Shown in pieces: positions 35,920-46,634 of a stretch of 64,000 bases of DNA (within the stretch, counting starts at the first letter, position 1; every line of letters starts with the position of its first letter). Below the pieces are notes generated by a model. The model was given only the letters and a program-made list of their open reading frames with translations, was not told where the DNA came from and ran no database searches. Source of the stretch: Sistotremastrum niveocremeum HHB9708 (Eukaryota; Basidiomycota; Agaricomycetes; Sistotremastrales; Sistotremastraceae). The position numbers and the translations under genes were made by a program. The DNA lies in assembly GCA_001630475.1 (NCBI GenBank), contig KV419417.1, positions 384,174-448,173 on the forward strand. Direction: 5' to 3'.

Positions 35920-36601
35920 ATGACCCGACATCGTCGTCGAAGACTCTGGACACCAAATATGGAAACTGAAGGACATAAGAGGTCTGCATCGGCCAGTGAA
36001 GTCGATAAACTGGGCTTAGCCAGCCCGAGTTTAAGCACGAGATCGGGGTCTGCTAGTCTCAACTTTCCTTTTGAGAAGGCGAAAAGCTCTGCAGTTCGCA
36101 TCGAACAACCTCCTTCGATTGTCACACATATTTTGAAGAGGCCGCCTCCGCCAGTGGTGGCCCCAGCCAACACTGCACAGAGACCGCCATCGAACCCGAT
36201 TCCTCATCCACAGAGTCCTATATATAGGGTGGAAGCCCCAGGATCTAAAGTTCGTCATCCCCTTCCCTACTGAACCCAACCTAATATTTGGTATAATATA
36301 GGACGCACGACGAAGTGAACTCGCGAGAATAGCTCATGGGAAGCTCCATTCCGCACGTTGTCGATACGCAGAAATCAGCGAAGCTCTGAAGATCCATAAA
36401 ATAGAACTTGAATTCGCTCGCCTCACCGTCAACCAGGATGAAACACAGCTGAATTGCCTTGTGCAGGAAATCAATAGCCTGAGAGTTGTGTTGATTGGTT
36501 TGGGACTCAATCCGGATGGGGGTTTGACTCGTCCTATTCCTCAGGAGCATGTCCCTACACCCTATGATTTCACAGACGGCGCGCCGCCTCTCCTGGAGTA
36601 G
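35920..36601 (+). CDS. small hypothetical coiled-coil protein
   Basis: Two exons. The first opens MTRHRRRRLWTPNMETEGHK and continues as a Ser/Pro-rich, disordered region (SASASEVDKLGLASPSLSTR, KRPPPPVVAPANTAQRPPSN). An in-phase intron (AAA|GTTCGT...AATATAG) joins GSK to DARRSELARIAHGKLHSARC, then helix-forming EISEALKIHKIELEFARLTV, NQDETQLNCLVQEINSLRVV and a Pro-rich end TDGAPPLLE, stop at 36599-36601. The heptad-like spacing of hydrophobic residues in the second exon suggests a short coiled coil. I do not recognise the family. It may be a structural adaptor, but nothing in the sequence shows a partner. Confidence 0.55.
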
Positions 36602-36954
36602 CAGACGAAGCTGGTCGCATACCCGTCTCGAACTCCACATTCTTTACAACACGCATAGGGGAACGGATTTTCTCTTCGATATACCTTCCGAAAAAGTACT
36701 ATATTCAAATTTATACGCGGAGATCAGTTAGTTAATTGAATGGAAGCTGTATGTCGCGGTCTCTTGCAAGGGGTTGGTAATCAACTCGTTCAACCAGCCT
36801 GGTAACATGGAACAGGCCTCGTAAATTTGAACTGCCATCATCCTTGGGAAGCATCCTTCGAGATTTGTGGTGGGTTAAAATTAAATGAATGAGGCGAAAC
36901 TGCAATATTTATGTACACTGTCATCACGACCCTCATCAACTCAATGCTGCATCT
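36602..36954. other. spacer, nothing supported
   Basis: AT-rich UTR-like sequence between convergent genes. Confidence 0.4.
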
Positions 36955-38652
36955 CTATCCCGAGAAGTTCTGTCCGCCAATTAATCTTCCTGCAACCCAA
37001 ACTTCAGCAATATTCCGGTCATCTCCACAGAACAAGAATTTCTCTAGTCGTTCTCTCAAAAGCTTCTCTGAATCAGCACCTTTAAATCCACTCGGATCTT
37101 CGTAAGCCGATATACCGGGGTTCTTCGTTCGGGGATTTAATGAAATCCGCAGAGCATCGAAACTCTTGCCGACTTCGAATGAACCAACTGTATCCTGGAG
37201 GTTGCAGACTCGTGCACCGCCGACGGTTGCGAGATATAGAAGAGTAGCGACGGGGAGTGGTTTATCGGCGAAGGTTGAGTCGGATTTGGAAGCTGTGCTA
37301 TTGACCTTACCCCGGGCTTCGAAACTGACCACTTTGGACATGATGCTCGCGTGTTGGACAACAGTCAGGATAGATGCTGCAAAGCCACCGGAGCAATCAG
37401 TTCCCAAACCAACCTAATACAGGCTTCATCGTCAGCTTCGTTTTAGTTCAATGTTGTGGGAAGCAAACCTTAATTCCTTTATCAAGCATTTCGCCCACTT
37501 TGACACTCCCACTGCTCAGATTGAGGTTACTCGTCGGACAATGACTTATCCCTGCATTTCGCGTCTTGATCAACTCGATTTCCCTCGGCTCGAGATGCAC
37601 GGCGTGCGCCAAGATAGTATTATGCTTCAACAATCCATGCGAATCATAGACATCCGCATAAGTCTCGCAGTCCTTGAACAGACTCTTGGTGAATGCAATC
37701 TCGGCAAGGTTTTCCGAGATGTGAGTTTGGATGGGTACGGTAGGATCTTTAGCTGCTAGAGCGCCAAGTTGATGGAGTAAGAGTGAGGTGCATGAGATGG
37801 CGAAACGAGGGGTGATAATAGGGTGGACGAGAGTGGTGGGGAGGGAACGGATGTATTTGATCAACGCCTCGGTGTCGGCGACTGACTGCTCGGGAGAAGA
37901 TTCGATGTAGGTTGGAGGGCTTTCTCGGTCCATGTTGCATTTCTGCGATAAATTGGTAAGTTCACACGGGTTGAATGGTGATTGATCGAGCAAACACACC
38001 CCGATATATGCTCTCTGCCCGCTTGCATGAGCTATGTCCGCGAGGATCTTCGTTGATTCAAGATGTAACGATGCGTAGTAACAGCATGTCGTTGTCTGAA
38101 CAGGGAATCAGGATTACTATAAGCATTGAAATGAGCTGCACGAACGCCATTGCTGATCAGGCGCGTCAAGACTGAAGGATAAATTTGTTTGGCGTATGCA
38201 GTGTCGGCAAATTTAGCTTCGGTGGGGAAGGTGACGTTTTCCAGCCAGTCAAGAAGTTGATATTGCTGGCCGCTATTCGCGTATTAGAGCTAAGCAAACT
38301 GAAACGACAGCATCAGGCGTACATTCCAATGTTAGGAAATTGACACGCATGCTGCGAGAATTTCAATCAATGGATCAGAATCAGGATGTAATCATGAGAA
38401 TATGCGTACTGTGTGTGTATCAATAAATCCAGGCATGAGCCAATCCCACTTATCAAGAGCGAAGAGTTCAACGTCAGACCACGAATGCTTCGCCAATAAA
38501 TCTTGGACTTGATGATCTTCAACATCCTTCTCGAGCCATGCAATCTCCCCATCTGACGTTACACCAATCAAAGCCCGAGGTAAAGCATCGAAGTGTCGGA
38601 GGTCGACAGGGTTGATGATAGCTCCGTAGTATACTCGCGCTGATGTCGTCAT
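36955..38652 (-). CDS. GUD1: guanine deaminase
   Basis: Guanine deaminase converts guanine to xanthine in purine salvage and catabolism. The ATG at 38652 opens MTTSARVYYGAIINPVDLRH. Next is the metal-binding motif WLMPGFIDTHTHACQFPNIG, restored by splicing out a short intron after THT. Then come YQLLDWLENVTFPTEAKFAD, RLISNGVRAAHFNAYSN, the exon with VPIQTHISENLAEIAF (metal/substrate His), DSHGLLKHNTILAHAVHLEP, GISHCPTSNLNLSSG and GLGTDCSGGF (metal Asp). The C-terminal exon includes LYLATVGGARVCNLQDTVGS, FEVGKSFDALRISLN and RNIAEVWVAGRLIGGQNFSG. Motif order and length fit the amidohydrolase-fold guanine deaminases. An upstream in-frame start at 38721 is possible but less likely. Confidence 0.9.
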
Positions 38653-38944
38653 TGTCGTCAAATTCGAGACTGGTCGTTGCTTTGCTAGCCCTAGAGAGAA
38701 GGGACGTGGCTCCAAAACCAAGACAAGCAGTCGAAGGTCCTTATCTACTTATACCTCACAAGCTTCGTCGCTACGTCGAAAGACTCGTGCGTGATGAATC
38801 GGAAGGTATGGGAGTCGGCCGTTTGGTGCGGTTGTGATCGGAAAAAGCAAGTGTTAGTTCGTTTTTGACGTGGCTGCGGTCCTTGTACGTGTGGCCGCTT
38901 GTACCAGAACGAAAGAGGTGGCGAGGAGATAAGTCCATGTTCCT
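38653..38944. other. upstream region of guanine deaminase
   Basis: Probable promoter and 5' UTR of the minus-strand guanine deaminase gene; no TATA box stands out. Confidence 0.4.
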
Positions 38945-39715
38945 GATCTGACCGGAATTGACGTCCGTACAAAGTATGACGTCATGATCCGAACATAATC
39001 CCGCTCGGGATTACCTCGATTGGTCCGTCCTGAGTGCTTCCAGCCCCGCTTGTTTTCAATCCCCGCCACAGCTCTTCTCTGCTCACCGTCGTCGCCATTG
39101 CCATCGCCGCCCCCCTCGTCCCCGCCGCCCCTCCTCTAGGCCCCCCTCATCCGAAACAGACCCCCCCGGCACATCCAGTGACATCAGCCACCCCAAAGAG
39201 GCCCCAAAACGGCGCTCAAGACACACAAAAAAAAACAGCAGTCACCATCCAACGCGCCGCCGCGTTGTCGAGGAGCGAGATATCGCGTCTGAATGGGGTT
39301 CACAGCGCGTTGGTAAGCATAGCACGCCGTTATCGTTACTCCCGCCCCTCCCCGCCCGCCTATCTTCTTCAAAACCCATCATTTTCTGAGTTTCCCCTCT
39401 CCCTCCTTTCTTCCCTTCTTTTTTCTCCCCTCCATCCGCCTCCTTACATACCCCCAGCATGTAATGTATATACTTGAATACATATATACCAGTTTAATTA
39501 ACCGACCGACTGAAACAAGTGTTTAAAAAGAGAGAAATCGCCAACTAAGAGTGGGTCAAAACTCGACAGTCTTGACTTAGACACAAAAAACTGATGACGG
39601 GCATAACGCTATGATCACCGAAATCAAGGATTATCGGACATAGCATGCTTATATCCATATAGACGCTGATCATTATGATGTCATACTTTGTACGGACCTT
39701 ACATCCGATCTGACC
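38945..39715. repeat. inverted-repeat-bounded segment, possible MITE remnant
   Basis: GTCCGTACAAAGTATGACG at 38963-38981 recurs inverted at 39675-39697 with one mismatch. Similarity extends into both flanks (GATCTGACC outward, TCATRATGATC inward). The enclosed 700 bp is pyrimidine-rich with a Pro/Ser-rich open frame (39034-39477) that I do not accept as a gene. No target duplication could be fixed. Confidence 0.45.
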
Positions 39716-39783
39716 AGACGGCGTAAATCCGGCCAGGAGATAGGGGCTAGGCGCCCAAGAGAACCGCGACGTCTTCGCTGACT

Positions 39784-40393
39784 CTAAGTCGCCAGTTCGA
39801 CCCTCTGTCGCAGCACTGATTTCAGATCTGACTCTCTGGATTCATTTTCGAGTCTTTTGATATGTCTGAGGAAAACCATATCAAAGCTGGATTCGCTACA
39901 TTTTATGAGCGCCACAGTATCTTTTTTCAGCCCAACTTGAAGGTGTGGAGCCTTTTCAGTCCACCGTTTAACGGGATACTTCAATGAACCAGAACATCAT
40001 GATTTCAGGAGATAGTAATAGGTGGAGGATTTGAGGCTGATGCATCGGCGCTCCCAATATCTCTCGCTCGAGCAGATTTATACGACATCAGCACCTTCGA
40101 GCGAAAGCAAGAAACTGAGGGTAATCAAGGTGCCCACCTTTCATAATCGCCTTCACATCCACAGGGCGTATGTTTCCATCTATGATAACCAGTTTGAGTG
40201 TTAAAAGAGTCGCCAGAGTCAGCTTGACTCTATTAAGATGTCAACACGAAGGCTGCTGAGATTGCGCCTATCGTGTTCCGCGTCTTATAAGATACCGGCT
40301 GCACACAAGCAGAGAGAGAAAATGAAGGCACGACGATGGCTGGGTATATAACTAGAGCTGGCCAAGTCCACGGGTGAGCAAACCGATACAAGC
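39784..40393. other. gene-remnant-like sequence beside the hAT elements
   Basis: A minus-strand 66-residue frame (39784-39984; KAPHLQVGLKKDTVALIKCS, DMVFLRHIKRLENESRESDL) has a protein-like composition. It lies on the same strand as similar fragments at 41238-41786, on the other side of an inserted element. It may be the remains of a host gene; nothing is recognisable. Confidence 0.3.
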
Positions 40394-41238
40394 GTCATCG
40401 CTAAGGATCTCAACGGGTATGGGTCTAGCCCGGATATCCGTCCTGATACCCGTGGGAAAACGGATAACCGCGTGACGGATATCCGTGACGCGGATATGTC
40501 ACGGGTGGCGGATATGGCCTTTGGAATTTCCGGATATCCGCGGCGAATATTTAAATGATTTATTTATTATTTATATTATTTATATTATTTTATATGTTAT
40601 TTATATTTATTATTTATATTATTTACATTACATTGGTGAATATTACGATGATTATCGACATTATTTTGATGATTATTACAGAATGTCCCCTGCACATCCT
40701 TGCACCCAAGCCTACATCCATCCATCCATCCCTCCATCCATCCCAAATCCATCTATTTTCTTCTCCAAATGTGTTGCCAGTGGGTGTAGATGATGTTGAA
40801 CACTTGATTGGAGGTGGTTGTTGCATGGGAAGGGGGTGGATGCGTTGGATGGTGGCTGGATGAGGTGCTGGTGGAGAGCCGAGTGCACGAGCTGAGTTCG
40901 AAATGCAAGGTCTGTTGTTTGTTTGCGTTCGAAGTGCTGGGTTCGAAACGACGACGCGCGTCGTTGTTTGCGTACAAACAACGCGAAAACATTAAATATA
41001 TTAATTTACAATAGAACGAATATATTTATTAATTTAAAACCCGCGGATATCACGGATATCACGGGTATCGAGACCCGAATACCCGAGACCCGGAAAAACC
41101 GCCGATATCCGCGTATCAGACCCGGCGGGTGGCGGATATGGCCTCTCGGGATTCCCGCGGGTCCCGGGTATGGCCTCGGAGATTCTCGCGGATATCCATA
41201 TCCGCGGGTGTATACCCGTTGAGAACCTTAGTCATCGC
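40394..41238. mobile_element. non-autonomous hAT-like element, 829 bp, with 8-bp duplication
   Basis: The element spans 40402-41230. Its ends are TAAGGATCTCAACGGGTAT and, inverted, TAAGGTTCTCAACGGGTAT. The 8-bp target duplication GTCATCGC flanks it at 40394-40401 and 41231-41238. Both subterminal regions carry many copies of the palindrome CGGATATCCG or variants, as expected of transposase-binding arrays. The centre is AT-rich and holds TCCATCCATCC microsatellite runs. There is no transposase frame. Confidence 0.85.
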
Positions 41239-41786
41239 GGAACAGTTTGGTTCGCCAGTGTGGACCGCTCCTGAGGAGAACCTCTGAAATTTGCCCAGAA
41301 ATGTCTCACTGCTCAATCTTATCATTTTAAACGTAAAAGCACTCTTGTGAGGGAGATCGTGAGGATGAAGTGGTAGATAGTCGTCGAGGTAGTGGCGTAC
41401 TGGTCCGAGGAGCATAGACTGCCAGTAATAACGAGGACCGTGAAAGCACTTATTTACGGTCATGTCCACGTACCGACTCAGAAGTCCTGTGAAGGCATAA
41501 TATCTCCAAATCAGTACTTTGAGAACAGGATTTTTTGTAGAAGTGCCCGAAGTTCATTGTGCTGAGTCCTCGCTTGCGTTTGAAGCCTATGGACTCCTGG
41601 CTGTTTTGATATGATTGATCTTGAAATATCCACATCCAATAGCTCCATCGATGACAAGGGACGAGAGGGTCCCTCGAAGGACGAGCCTGCCATGGTACAA
41701 TGTGCCCTGACATGTTTGACTCAAGTTTTCGCTGGAAAGAGCGCTAGCCGGGCCAAACACAGCACAACAAACTAGTAATCGATGAT
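41239..41786 (-). pseudogene. possible fragments of a host gene between two insertions
   Basis: On the minus strand, frames such as MAGSSFEGPSRPLSSMELLD, QTQARTQHNELRALLQKILF and VDMTVNKCFHGPRYYWQSML with VRHYLDDYLPLHPHDLPH read like real protein. They are short and flanked by transposon insertions on both sides. No family is recognised. Confidence 0.3.
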
Positions 41787-42300
41787 CCCAAAGCCAAGGG
41801 GTTTTCGGAACCTTAAATCCGTACCCTGGGCCAGGGTGTGTGTGTGGGTCTCGGGCCCTTCCACACGCAAGTGCCCACCCATAAGTAATATATATATTAA
41901 TTTTTGAATAATTATATATGAGTTTTGGAGTGCTCCAGTATCTATTGAAAGCCTCAAAAATGTGTTTGGGCCTCTGCAACAGCTAAAAATCATACAATAT
42001 AGCAGTATCTAGGGTCTGGGGCTTGTATATGACCAAAAATCAATACATTAATTCATTTTATATATACATTGGTGTAGTGTTTGAAAGTCAGGTTAAGTTA
42101 GGTTATGGGCCCCTTGGAGGCCCTAACCGTAACCAAACCACGGTTATGGTTAATGGGTTTTGCTGTAACCTATAACCGCCAACGGTCACGGTTAAGCCAA
42201 AATTGGGTGACCATGACCTGACTTTGACCAGTTAATGCGGTTATGACCTCAAAAAAGTCATAAATCTCCACTTTTTACTACTTAATCTAGGTTATTGGTC

Positions 42301-43036
42301 CTCATATATAGTGATGTGAAATATGATATGATATGATATTTTCCCCAAATTTTGGAATACTGATATCGTGATCGATATCGCAAATCCCAATATCTTGGAA
42401 ATATCATATCGATATCGCGATATCGATATTTTGTTTTCAAAATCAAAATATCGCATCGATTTAAATCGATTTTTATCACTTGTGTGATTTAAATCAGTTT
42501 GATATCAGTTTTTATCAATTTAAATTGCAATTTTTTCTCATAACCTTCTCTAATCCACATATACCCTCCAGTATATCATGATATCATGGTACTGTGGTGC
42601 TATATCAGCCTATACATGCAGTCCCCAGTGATATCTGTGACTGAATGATGACCTCATGGGAAGGTTCAGCACCTGTGGGACCTGTGACGGAGGGTGACGT
42701 GGGTGACATCTGGTCCCCAGAGGGTGGGAACTTGCCTATATATGAGGGGTATCACAGTATTATAGCATATAGGAGGCTATATATCACTTGGAAGGTGATA
42801 TATACTGAGATATTGANNNNNNNNNNNNNNNNNNNNNNNNNNNNNNNNNNNNNNNNNNNNNNNNNNNNNNNNNNNNNNNNNNNNNNNNNNNNNNNNNNNN
42901 NNNNNNNNNNNNNNNNNNNNNNNNNNNNNNNNNNNNAATACTGATATCACATATCATATCACTTTGCGATATGATATGATATGATATGCGATATTTTGCG
43001 ATATTAAATATCCGTTTTTGCAACACTACTCATATA
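42301..43036. mobile_element. innermost hAT-like element, contains assembly gap
   Basis: The element spans 42309-43028 with ends TAGTGATGTGAAAT and, inverted, TAGTGTTGCAAAAA. It is flanked by the 8-bp duplication CTCATATA (42301-42308 and 43029-43036). The interior is dominated by GATATC/ATATGATATG palindromic repeats on both sides of the run of Ns, so the gap probably reflects this repeat. Confidence 0.8.
42817..42936. other. assembly gap (120 N)
   Basis: A run of undetermined bases inside the innermost hAT-like element. True length unknown. Confidence 0.98.
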
Positions 43037-43862
43037 TGATGTATATGACAAGCAGAACACACCAGAAGGCCTGGGGAAGGCTGTAGACAAGGATCTACCC
43101 ATGTTGGTCAAGGCAAGCGGTTAAGGATTCCGGGGAGGTCTATGACTGTGACTTGACCACCAGCTCTGAGCCATGACCATTAACCATGGTTAGGTCACAA
43201 ATGGTTAAGTTACGGCTAAGTCGCGGTTATTTGGCGGTTAAGTGACCTGACTTGCAAACACTACATTGGTGTGTACTATTCAAAGAAGGATCCTTCATAT
43301 AACCTCCTGGGGCCTTGATAACTGGGTGTACGCAAAGCTGAGTTCGAAACCATAGTTGAAAAGGGATCCCCGGGTGTCGGAAATATTCCGGAAGCGTCCA
43401 AAAATGGAGATAGTCTCGGAGATAACGGACTTAAGAGGTGTGTGTGTGTGTCCCAAGGCCTTCCCCGCGTAAGGTGGCGTATGTTCCGTGTTTGCGATTC
43501 CGAAAACCCCTTGCCCAAAGCTCGGCGAATTGGAACTTGAAGCTGATAGCTTTAGCCGGCGACTACTTGCAGTCTTCGTGGATGTTGCTGCAGAATAATC
43601 AGGACGATCTCTCTCTCAGTACCCCGCCGAACGCCTGGGGTTGGCCGCGACGACAGAATCGGCTTGCACGTGCAGTCCATTAGCAAGTTTGCCAACAAGC
43701 GATGCAATCAAAGCTCTTGGGCCTCGTGGTCCCCTCATGACTGTGGGCTGTCTTACTGTCGATATGCTGCCAGCCAGTGGACTCATTCGTGCCCGGATCC
43801 CGCACGATCATAGCACTACACGCACCGCTTTGGGGGATGAACTCTACGCCCTTCCGCCCACG

Positions 43863-43868
43863 TATAAA
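43863..43868 (+). promoter_or_regulatory. TATA box of low-complexity gene A
   Basis: CGTATAAACCC lies 95 bp before the proposed ATG at 43958. Confidence 0.5.
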
Positions 43869-43957
43869 CCCACACGAAATTGACGAGCAAGTTCCTTCGA
43901 AACTACGATACCATTTCGATTGATCAATCTAATCGAATAAGTGGTGAAAAGAGGTTA

Positions 43958-44480
43958 ATGTGCCTGTGCTTTCGTCATCTTTTCAAATCGAATAAACGCG
44001 TTTTCCGTGAGCACCATTACTCTACCCGCAATTCTTCATGCGGCTCTAATGTCAATACCATTCTCCATGCAGGGGCGGGAGATGGTGGAAATGGAATTCA
44101 AGGCGGGATCGGCGGCGGCGGCGGTGCCTTTCTATTATCTCCAGCAGAATTGGGCAATCCGCAGGGTTTGAGTAAGTATCTGTGTCTTTAAACTGACTGT
44201 TTATGGCGGATCTCAAAGGATTTCTTCATTAGTAGGCTTCAACTCACCTACGCCACCAGCGTACGCCGTTTCGTTAACCGAAACGTACATATGTCTTATT
44301 CAGTCTGATTTCAGCCCTGCTTTCAGCCCATCACCGTCACCAGGCTGGTATCCTCAGTCTCCTCCAGGTTCTGGATATGGATTTCCACCTACTTATCCGC
44401 CGCCGCAAGTTGGGGCGCCCTACGTGCAGTATCAACAAGGCTACAGTCCTCAACACTGGGGGAGCTCACCCTACGATTAA
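43958..44480 (+). CDS. Gly/Pro/Tyr-rich low-complexity protein A
   Basis: Proposed exons: MCLCFRHLFKSNKRVFR, joined by a short intron (GTGAGCACC...CATGCAG) to AGDGGNGIQGGIGGGGGAFL and LSPAELGNPQGL. A small exon, SFNSPTPPA, leads to a last exon PAFSPSPSPGWYPQSPPGSG, YGFPPTYPPPQVGAPYVQYQ, QGYSPQHWGSSPYD, stop at 44478-44480. All phases match. The plan (Gly-Asp-rich first half, Pro/Tyr/Gln-rich second half) is the same as in genes B and C. Such composition is typical of disordered, prion-like or phase-separating proteins. It lacks a signal peptide. The first exon is the least certain part, and it lacks the terminal Trp of the others. Function unknown. Confidence 0.6.
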
Positions 44481-45222
44481 GACGACGCATCGATGAAGCC
44501 ACTTCCACCTTTATTCAATCACCTCTCATTGAATTGTCATGGGCCGCAAACTCAAAACATTCGACCCTCATCGATCAATCCCAGCTGGAATTTCAAGCGG
44601 TCTTCGATCGTTGAAGATAGCCAGCGGGCAGTTACTCAAGTACTCGGAAGGGCTCTTGAGGCTTAGGTGCTTGGACGAAGGACTCGACAATGCGCGACGC
44701 ACGTACATGTATTTATCTCAGTCGCCGTGCACTGGCAATAAGAGCCTGAGGCTAGCACGATCTTTATCCGGGAATTAACTGCGTGTACCAGTACATCGTT
44801 TTCCACTGCGACTCCATAAATATGGAGCAAATTCGCCTGAAATTTCCCCAACTCAGGTGCTGAGAGCGCCGAGATCTCGAGACTCGGAGGGTGAGGGAAA
44901 CAAGCGCCGGTTAACCGGTACCCTCTCGACCCCTCTTCATGGCACGTTGACGTCCGAACTATTAAACTGGTACCGATCTCTCAAGTTGGTGGCTAACTGA
45001 ATCTATGGTCCCGTGCTGTCAACATTGTACTTCGTGGATATTCGCGGTCTGCCCCTTGAGTGCTCGATCCCATTCTCATCTGGCAACTCCGAGGTAAAAC
45101 AATGCGGTTCGATCGAATGTCCCTAAGCCTAAGACAAAGGAACGTACAACAGTATCGAATATCAGTACGGTTGTCTTCACAACAAATATTCAAAGCCCAG
45201 AGATGCAAATGGAACAGCGAAT
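44481..45222. other. spacer between genes A and B
   Basis: No supported gene; only short frames. Confidence 0.4.
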
Positions 45223-45812
45223 CTACCACCCTCTGGATCCGTAACCTCCGTGAGGTGGATAACCCCATCCTGAATAATTCGGTTGAGGGCCGGGATATCC
45301 TGAATTTGGATAGCCTTGGCCTTGAGGAGGATATTGAGACTGATACCCCTGTTGCTGATACTGAGGTTGTGGTTGATAGCCGTACTGTGGGTATTGTGGT
45401 TGATACCCTTGTTGAGGGTACTGCCCTCCGGAGCCCGCTGGTTCAGGCCTCCTTGAACTGTTCTGGCTCATGGAAGACCATACTCTGCCGAAGAACATAA
45501 CCGTAAGTTCCACTTTCACAGTTTTACGACGTGGTCACTCACCGATCTACTTGGCTAGCCTCGTATCCTAACATCATACTACCTCCATTTCCTCCGCGGC
45601 TGTCCCTTCCCACCGCGTCGCCACCATTACCACTGTCTTGAAGTGTTTCGAGTCAGCACCAAAAGATTACGAACATCATATGGCAACTCACTTATGTCAT
45701 CAAACTTGTCTATCGCTTCAAAGGCCAGAGCTGCACGACCACCGTCGCCCGCCCAGCCCCCATCTTGTCCGTTTCCGCCATTTCCACCATCTAAGCCAAT
45801 ATAAGACGCCAT
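45223..45812 (-). CDS. Gly/Tyr/Gln-rich low-complexity protein B
   Basis: Three exons on the minus strand. MASYIGLDGGNGGNGQDGGW, AGDGGRAALAFEAIDKFDDI is followed by an intron (GTGAGTTGCC...TTCAAG), then NSGNGGDAVGRDSRGGNGGS, MMLGYEASQVDR. A second intron (GTGAGTGACC...CGGCAG) leads to VWSSMSQNSSRRPEPAGSGG and a repeat tract QYPQQGYQPQYPQYGYQPQP, QYQQQGYQSQYPPQGQGYPN, ending SGWGYPPHGGYGSRGW. The YQP/QYP repeats and G-D-G-G motifs make it a prion-like, intrinsically disordered protein. It shares architecture, exon phases and a terminal Trp with C and D. On the minus strand, a TATAAATA sequence occurs about 130 bp and a TTTTAAAA about 45 bp upstream. Not recognised as a known family. Confidence 0.75.
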
Positions 45813-46634
45813 ACCGGTGTGAATTCAAGTGACGTACTGAATTTTCTGACCATGGCTTTTAAAATCTTTTGGTCGTTGAGAACGATGACGATAAGACCTT
45901 AAACTTTCCTGGGAGCCCGTTCTTGAAACCTGCTATGGCTTCCTATATTTATAAGAACATGATAGGTTGCAGGGTATGTGAGACACGCTTCGCTCGTTCC
46001 GACCTCAAGGCTCGTCGCTGTTTTGATCAGTGAATGATAGGTGCACGAATATTACCTCAAACGTCAACAATCTCAGTGTCTCTGATCGAATTGAATGTGT
46101 TTCGTACCGGCGAGGCAGTGAACCCATAGACTCATGACGCGATCGGCTTCAATCGATGACCCAGCTAATGCATCTCGGCGCAAGGGCATGGACTCGACTC
46201 AAAGATGGAAATTCAACATGAACTGATTTTAGCCCGACCCCGGATAGGACCATATCCCCGTGATCTTTCGCGATATTAAGCTGGGCTAATGGCAATTCTT
46301 ACTGCATGAGGCTATTGTACAAGTTCATCCCCTTTCATACGTTGCCCAGACATACTTCCGCAGTCTATGCCCGGCACTCAGATGGACCGAGCGCCTTTGT
46401 AAACGCACACTTTAACGACTTTGAACATGAGACTGTACTCTCCTGTCTTCCTTGATCGATCAATCCCATCAAGCATGGCAATGGACGTTGCACGCTGCAA
46501 AGATGAAATGGTATCATAATGACCCTAGCCCTACGAGGTCTCCGATGAGGCCTACTCACGTTGATAGCTGTTTAAATTGCTGAGACTTACCTCTGTCCCG
46601 TCTTTGATTGCTTAAGGAGATCGACCGAGACCAT
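45813..46634. other. spacer between genes B and C
   Basis: Presumed shared promoter region of divergent genes B and C; no gene seen. Confidence 0.45.

Larger units (their letters stand above)
42067..43271. mobile_element. middle nested hAT-like element
   Basis: The element spans 42075-43263 with ends TAGTGTTTGAAAGTCAGGT and, inverted, TAGTGTTTGCAAGTCAGGT. It is flanked by the 8-bp duplication CATTGGTG (42067-42074 and 43264-43271). Subterminal regions are full of GGTTA-type motifs (ACGGTTATGGTTA; GCGGTTATTTGGCGGTTA), typical of hAT ends. It is itself interrupted by a third element. Confidence 0.9.
41787..43521. mobile_element. outer hAT-like element with nested insertions
   Basis: The element spans 41795-43513 with ends CAAGGGGTTTTCGGAA and the inverted TTCCGAAAACCCCTTG. 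It is flanked by the 8-bp duplication CCCAAAGC (41787-41794 and 43514-43521). Both ends carry a GTGTGTGTGTG tract. A second hAT-like element interrupts it, so the original copy was only about 520 bp and non-autonomous. Confidence 0.85.

Noticed and set aside
39034-39477. Pro/Ser-rich 147-residue frame
   Set aside because: Composition follows directly from a pyrimidine-rich DNA stretch inside an inverted-repeat segment; there is no conserved block.
39790-39812. AGTTCGACCCT resembling a tRNA T-loop
   Set aside because: No foldable acceptor, D or anticodon arm around it. No tRNA, rRNA or CRISPR array was found anywhere in the window.
42817-42936. Apparent long open frames with X residues
   Set aside because: They run through undetermined bases; the frames are artefacts of the assembly gap.
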